This document shows positions 7,101-10,196 of a stretch of DNA of 10,196 bases, piece by piece (the stretch's first letter is position 1; every line of letters begins with the position of its first letter). The notes below the pieces were generated by a model. That model was not told where the DNA came from. It was given only the letters and a program-made list of their open reading frames with translations, and made no database searches. This DNA is from Planctomycetaceae bacterium (lineage in GTDB: Bacteria; Planctomycetota; Planctomycetia; Pirellulales; Thermoguttaceae). The position numbers were made by a program, and so were the translations under genes. The DNA lies in the NCBI GenBank assembly GCA_031287585.1, contig JAITST010000404.1:1-10196 (forward strand), read 5' to 3'.

Positions 7101-9404
7101 GATCCTCATGTCCGTCCCTCTGTCAAACTCTTTGAGTTGGCGCGCCAACTCGGATTGATTGACGATGAGGAACTGTTACGGGAAATGCTTGTTCGACAGC
7201 ACCGGAAAGAAGTGATAAGCACCGTAAGCGGTTTAGAGGGAAACTGGCGGTATCAACGGCAGCCGGTTGGCGCGAAAAAACAAATTGATTTTCCGAATTT
7301 CCAGAGATTGTTGCCGGCGGTCATTGACCGGATTCTCGAAATCGAACTGCGGCGCGGCGACAGCGAAACCGAAGTGAGCGACATCGCTAAAAGTATTGGC
7401 AGGTTTGAAGGAATCCGGTACTTTGTCGCCATTTTAAGCGCAATGGATCAGACACCATTTGTTCGGGGATATTCGTACTCCAATGTTGATTCCCGCAGTT
7501 TGGTTTTCTGTTTGCTTCTCAAATCCTGCGAACCGGAATCGTGCGCCAACCCAAAACTTTTCAAGGGAATCCCTGAACAAAAACTTCTCGAAGCGGCGAT
7601 GTACGCGCCGCAGTGGATTGACCTCGTGCAGGAATCGTTGGGCTGGAAAGGGCTGACTTCGGCGTGCTGGTATTTTCACGCCCACGTCAACGAGACGATG
7701 AGCGAAACGAAAGAATCTATTGTCGCCCGCTATTCCCCGATCTCGCCGCAGCGGTTCAAAGACGGCGCGTTCGATATTGATTGGTTCAACGACGCTTACA
7801 AAACGCTCGGCGAAAAACGCTTCCAAATGGTTTATGATGCCGCCAAATATATCACCAGCGGCGGGAATCATCGCCGGGCGCAAATCTTTGCCGACGCGGT
7901 GCGCGGAAAACTGAAAGCCGATGAAGTCCGAAAATCCGCCGCCGAAAAACGCAACAAAGATAATTTGCTCGCTTACTCTCTTCTTCCGATTAAAAAAGGG
8001 AAAGCGGGCGAAAAAGAACAACTTGAACGCTACGCATTTCTGCAAAACTTTCTCAAAGAAAGCAAAAAATTCGGACAGCAGCGGAAAGAATCGGAAGCGA
8101 AAATTTGCGAGATCGCTTTTGAGAATCTCGCCCGCGCCGCCGGATACGACGACGTGAACCGTTTTATCTGGGCGATGGAAACCGAAAAATCGAAGGAACT
8201 CGTCAAGTATTTCACGCCGAAAAAACTTGAAGGGTTTGAACTTTCCGTTCAGATTGACGAATTCGGGAAGCCGAATATTTTTTCCAAAAAAGAGGACGGA
8301 ACTGAACTCAAAGATGTTCCGACGAAACTCAAAAAACACGATTACGTCGCCGAACTCAAAGAAGTTGTCAAGACGTTCCGCGACCAATTCCGTTCTGTCC
8401 GTGAAAACTTCGAGAAGGCAATGCAACTCGAAACTGATTTTACGGCGGACGAACTCACGAATCTGTCGCAGAATCCGGTCATCAAACCGATTATCGCCAA
8501 ACTCGTTTATCGTTTTGGTGATTCGTTCGGTTTCTTTGCGGACGGAAATCTTGTCAATGCTCAAAACGGTAAGAAAAAGTTGAAGCCGACCGACCGGTTG
8601 GCGCTTGCTCATCCGGTTCATCTTTTCGAGGCGAAAGTTTGGAAGGATTATCAGAAGGTCTTGTTTGAACGGGAAATCGTGCAGCCGTTCAAGCAAGTTT
8701 TCCGTGAACTGTATTTGCCCAATGCCGACGAAAAGAAATCGCAAACGGTTTCGCGCCGTTATGCTGGTCATCAGGTTCAGCCGAGTAAAACTGTTGCGCT
8801 GTTGCGGAGCCGGAATTGGACAGTTGACCCGGAACTCGGTTTTCAAAAAGTGTTTTACAAACTTGATGTTCTTGTGCGGCTTTATTGTTACGCCGATTGG
8901 TTCACGCCCGCCGACATCGAATCGCCGACGATTGAGCAAATCGAATTTGTGGACAGAAAAACGCTGGAACGGATACCGCTGGAAAAGATACCGCCGGTGA
9001 TTTTTTCCGAAGTGATGCGCGACCTTGATTTGGTGGTGAGTGTCGCTCACGTCGGCGGCGTTGACCCGGAAGCGTCGCTTTCGACGATTGAATTACGCGG
9101 TGCCATTTTGGACGAAACGCTCAAATTGTTGAAACTGAAAAACGTAACACTTCGGAAGTCGCACGCACAAGTCAGGGGAACATTCGGCGAATACACGGTT
9201 CATCTCGGCAGCGGCGAGGTTCAGATGATGGCGGGCGGTTCGCTTACGATATTGCCGGTTCATTCGCAGCAACGTGGTCGGCTGTTTTTGCCGTTCATCG
9301 ACGACGACCCAAAAAGTGCGGAAATCCTCTCCAAAACGATTCTGCTCGCCGAAGACGAAAAAATCAAAGACCCCACGATTTTGGCAGCAATTCAGGGACG
9401 GTGA
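4185..9404 (+). CDS. Giant DUF4132-domain protein
   Basis: A 1739-residue, predicted cytosolic protein. The C-terminal third matches my memory of DUF4132 proteins (E. coli YehI and MolR carry this domain): a segment around 1466-1480 reads LKPTDRLALAHPVHLF, and the end (about 1699-1733) reads RLFLPFIDDDPKSAEI followed by LLAEDEKIKDPTIL. The first ~900 residues are mostly amphipathic helices in repeated pairs (for example 222-290 and around 330-400), suggesting a HEAT-like solenoid. An acidic run (EEDEDEED, near 429-436) and a Lys/Gly-rich stretch (near 652-665) look like flexible linkers. No nuclease, protease or P-loop motif stands out, and no WGR domain is seen. It is longer than the ~1200-residue E. 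coli proteins. I chose ATG 4185; an upstream TTG at 4113 in the same frame would overlap the preceding gene. It ends in TGA. The molecular function is unknown. Confidence 0.87.
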   Translation: MTSNSKIETLVTEMKNAIPKLKEENREIAEMFCFSISADVRYNANRESKLTRLLGEGKSQLNEVFSGWRAELIPFLFGEEKEKQKLFEKLWERLPIYSFQCGWGRRSFRTKKRTLLYLQRGINLIITLSEVFANHLTLQTYFEHGIKLRTAAMREQNVSDTPEAVAWKKIDIFFVSQWIALALDEGDEYVKGKIKEIINGDNNVGTLTCEIIRGILMSRNAEAHKMLGDLLLAAKLQEGLRQAILESCDECSIEGFEFMMNLILDNNLERFSSVVRAMGTWMGLNFADFRPKSIRKALDISAKIITAPQNADKLLDSDDMVELYVSLWGVGLREIADTRLPLLALVKSGKKYKRLAALHFLRQTEDEQLMKEVVFGMLDETDLDVWATLLGVIGQLLNKEMQSRSTESKLTIKSDPEITNPNAIGIRAEEDEDEEDAGLALGRLNDKEVRTIFNRLRELAESTPKKPTRFEPNVFVEVIRNVSANDFIAPMVSAAVILGRKDDDVKILTALLPKTDAYVKRHFADLILTFKNPNHRETLIRIFCDPHSGCWGQSVLPDKIKNANLTSAEYEIVEESLRFKSPELRLEIIKLLLQRHPEGLRESIERLLHSKDEQKRLAGLDLIEQAEKLSKTENEYASIVPACKAIAAEMMSDSKKKGGKKSAAETILVQKLTAAETPQYTRANGFGLCDPNGKPNIPEPKKSKTLLAKLFADNLPRLEKVFDGLDELIHKHKDYEYAGYSWDSEKQDVVLGSQTYLLTITTREERSKRRENDVYGHLVTIDDYPLADVWHQFIADSKLTAQDCLLLRLLVNVFDCDDFNDFCQGKGTFKKHASHFTKWFNDVCWCDETMKTFRARYQKAEGFRYLPIIDNLIYAFWQNVSDEEKAELLIDILSGLYAASPKEIFTQPCQDLGNSRMRIQAYGDTRYQSLTFLQCGIAPLNKIFEKVQGFPDEIRTVDRFNLLYKFYDVSLYDPHVRPSVKLFELARQLGLIDDEELLREMLVRQHRKEVISTVSGLEGNWRYQRQPVGAKKQIDFPNFQRLLPAVIDRILEIELRRGDSETEVSDIAKSIGRFEGIRYFVAILSAMDQTPFVRGYSYSNVDSRSLVFCLLLKSCEPESCANPKLFKGIPEQKLLEAAMYAPQWIDLVQESLGWKGLTSACWYFHAHVNETMSETKESIVARYSPISPQRFKDGAFDIDWFNDAYKTLGEKRFQMVYDAAKYITSGGNHRRAQIFADAVRGKLKADEVRKSAAEKRNKDNLLAYSLLPIKKGKAGEKEQLERYAFLQNFLKESKKFGQQRKESEAKICEIAFENLARAAGYDDVNRFIWAMETEKSKELVKYFTPKKLEGFELSVQIDEFGKPNIFSKKEDGTELKDVPTKLKKHDYVAELKEVVKTFRDQFRSVRENFEKAMQLETDFTADELTNLSQNPVIKPIIAKLVYRFGDSFGFFADGNLVNAQNGKKKLKPTDRLALAHPVHLFEAKVWKDYQKVLFEREIVQPFKQVFRELYLPNADEKKSQTVSRRYAGHQVQPSKTVALLRSRNWTVDPELGFQKVFYKLDVLVRLYCYADWFTPADIESPTIEQIEFVDRKTLERIPLEKIPPVIFSEVMRDLDLVVSVAHVGGVDPEASLSTIELRGAILDETLKLLKLKNVTLRKSHAQVRGTFGEYTVHLGSGEVQMMAGGSLTILPVHSQQRGRLFLPFIDDDPKSAEILSKTILLAEDEKIKDPTILAAIQGR

Positions 9405-9518
9405 GAAATTCCTCGCCAACTGGTATCGCGGTGTGAATACTTAACACCACAGTAACAACAATAAAAAAAGCATTAGAAAAACAATACTTGTTGAACATAA
9501 CGGCAGGTAAAAATAAAA

Positions 9519-9592
9519 CGTTTCCGACTGGAGTCGAACCAGCAACCTTTGGCTTCGGAGGCCAACGCTCTATCCAATTGGGCTACGGAAAC
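9519..9592 (-). tRNA. tRNA-Arg(CCG)
   Basis: A complete 74-nt cloverleaf on the - strand. The acceptor stem GTTTCCG/CGGAAAC has seven pairs, with discriminator G. The D arm GCCC-AATTGGATA-GAGC has three pairs and one C-A mismatch. The anticodon stem TTGGC/GCCAA has loop CTCCGAA, giving anticodon CCG (complement at 9556-9558), which reads the Arg codon CGG. The variable loop is AGGTT. The T arm GCTGG-TTCGACT-CCAGT has one G-U pair. No CCA is encoded at the 3' end, so it must be added enzymatically. The sequence after the 3' end on this strand is TTTTATTTTT, which may help end transcription. CGG codons are frequent in the neighbouring DUF4132 gene. Confidence 0.96.
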
Positions 9593-9604
9593 AGCACTCA
9601 TTCA

Positions 9605-9633
9605 ATTAAACGAGTACATTATTTTGACATCAA
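9605..9633 (-). promoter_or_regulatory. Probable promoter of tRNA-Arg
   Basis: On the - strand, TTGATG (9633 down to 9628) and TTTAAT (9610 down to 9605) are separated by 17 nt and match sigma-70 -35 and -10 boxes at four and five of six positions. Transcription would start near 9598, about 6 nt before the mature 5' end of the tRNA, a sensible distance for RNase P processing. Confidence 0.5.
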
Positions 9634-9652
9634 TTTTAGAATTGTCTATACC
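9624..9652 (+). promoter_or_regulatory. Possible sigma-70 promoter facing the insertion sequence
   Basis: TTGACA (9624-9629), a 17-nt spacer, and TATACC (9647-9652): a perfect -35 and a four-of-six -10. It reads rightwards, away from the tRNA, towards the transposase at 9806. It lies outside the inferred insertion sequence end (about 9729), so it would belong to the host DNA. I see no gene between it and the insertion. It could be fortuitous. Confidence 0.35.
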
Positions 9653-9739
9653 CCCCTAGTAAAAACAATAGTATCTACAGAAATATTTCGGCAAAATTTG
9701 GAAAGTGCAGTAGCATCATAGTCAACATTAGACTTGTTC

Positions 9740-9776
9740 CATAACCCTGCAACTGTTATGATACTTTTATTATCAT
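9740..9776. other. Two overlapping hairpins in the left end of the insertion sequence
   Basis: CATAAC (9740-9745) pairs with GTTATG (9755-9760), leaving a 9-nt loop. ATGATA (9758-9763) pairs with TATCAT (9771-9776), leaving a 7-nt loop. They share three bases and so are mutually exclusive at their tips. Several insertion sequences use structures like these to limit translation from outside transcripts, but that role here is inference. Confidence 0.35.
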
Positions 9777-9805
9777 TTCTATCCTGTTTTTTCAAGGACG
9801 GTCTC

Positions 9806-10196
9806 ATGGAACATATTACCCAAATCATGAAGATGGACGGCGAGCCATTCAAACGCATTATTGGCACGACCAAGCCGGTATTCACACAGATGCTCGCCAT
9901 CCTGCAACTTGCCTACGATCAACTGCACCAAAACGGTGGAAAACCGCCGTCTTTGAGTGTCGGCGATAAACTTCTTATCACCCTCCAATACTATCGGGAA
10001 TACCGCACAATGGAACACATTGCCGTTGGCTACGGCTGTTCCAAAAGTTCCGTTCATCGCTCTGTTGTTTGAGTCGAGAATACATTATCCGCCGACGCAC
10101 ATTTGATGCCGCCCGGTAAAGAGCCATTGCAGTCCGGCAATTCTCTGACGATTGCGGTAGATATGACGGAACATCCCATCGAACATCCGAAAAAAA
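9806..10196 (+). pseudogene. IS5-like transposase with in-frame stop, 3' end outside the window
   Basis: Starts at ATG 9806, with AAGGA at 9794-9798 as a good Shine-Dalgarno. Residues 1-88 form the N-terminal region with a helix-turn-helix (LSVGDKLLITLQYYREYRTM, then GYGCSKSSVHRSV), as in transposases with HTH_Tnp_4 plus DDE_Tnp_4 domains. A TGA at 10070-10072 interrupts it, but the same frame continues as VENTLSADAHLMPPGKEPLQ and then IAVDMTEHPIEHPKK to the window edge. The Asp of VDMTE is the likely first catalytic residue of the DDE triad. Relatives, from memory, have Trp at the stop position, so a single TGG-to-TGA change explains the break. The DUF4132 gene ends with TGA at its expected C-terminus, so TGA is a stop here and not recoded. 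The truncated product would have 88 residues and no catalytic domain. Confidence 0.75.

Larger units (their letters stand above)
9729..10196 (+). mobile_element. IS5-like insertion sequence, left part only
   Basis: The left end is placed near TAGACTTGTTCCATAACC (9729-9746), which has the look of an IS5-superfamily terminal repeat (TAGACTTGTT type) and lies about 77 nt before the transposase start. The right end, second terminal repeat and target duplication are beyond the window, so the boundary is inferred. Family assignment comes from the transposase. The element sits about 136 nt upstream of the tRNA-Arg 5' end, outside the tRNA gene. Confidence 0.6.

Noticed and set aside
7434..9050. Long open frame of 538 codons on the - strand
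   Set aside because: It lies fully inside the DUF4132 gene, is dominated by Phe/Arg/Lys from the complement of Glu/Lys/Ala codons, and shows no recognisable domain. The + strand frame is a coherent protein with family motifs.
9430..9448. GGTGT/ACACC hairpin after the DUF4132 gene as a terminator
   Set aside because: The stem has only five pairs with a nine-base loop and is followed by CACAGTAACAAC, not a T-run. No convincing terminator for this gene is visible.
9568..9584. C-A mismatch in the D stem of tRNA-Arg as a sign of a pseudo-tRNA
   Set aside because: All other stems and invariant bases are intact, and a GCCC...GAGC D arm occurs, to my recollection, in functional bacterial tRNA-Arg genes.
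9488..9721. 77-codon + strand frame across the tRNA gene
   Set aside because: It is antisense to a complete tRNA, and the peptide motif arises from the tRNA complement, a common false gene call.
10061..10090. Frameshift as the cause of the transposase break
   Set aside because: The sequence after the TGA continues in the same frame with the expected residues, so a nonsense change is enough.

Overview
The window looks like chromosomal DNA of a bacterium, most likely a member of the Planctomycetota. That placement is an inference. It rests on the form of the adenylylsulfate kinase, intergenic palindromes of the CCCCGTG-GCTAG-CACGGGG type, and native genes that mostly lack a Shine-Dalgarno sequence. 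Base composition is close to half G+C. All five native protein genes lie on the + strand; a tRNA gene lies on the - strand. I found no CRISPR array, rRNA or phage module.

Layout: (1) 1-876 is the 3' part of a gene for a Pro/Ser/Thr-rich protein with two LysM domains. (2) 940-2730 encodes a proton-dependent oligopeptide transporter (POT/PTR2) with an extra Lys/Glu/Ala-rich segment of about 120 residues between two membrane helices. (3) 2731-2991 is a non-coding stretch with three hairpin-forming elements, the last resembling a terminator just before the next gene. (4) 2992-3639 is adenylylsulfate kinase (cysC), with an extra loop after the APS-binding motif. (5) 3701-4132 encodes a 143-residue protein that may have a ubiquitin-like (beta-grasp) fold. 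(6) 4185-9404 encodes a 1739-residue DUF4132 protein with a probable alpha-helical repeat N-terminus. (7) 9519-9592 (-) is tRNA-Arg(CCG), with a plausible promoter. (8) From about 9729 to the right edge is the left part of an IS5-like insertion sequence, whose transposase frame is broken by an in-frame TGA.

The genes do not form one obvious pathway. The LysM and POT products act at the envelope. CysC makes PAPS for sulfation or sulfate assimilation. The small protein and the DUF4132 giant are separated by 52 nt and probably form a functional pair of unknown role; this pair is the best candidate for a little-described system here. The insertion sequence has a clear Shine-Dalgarno, unlike its neighbours, and is probably a recent and now damaged arrival beside the tRNA gene.
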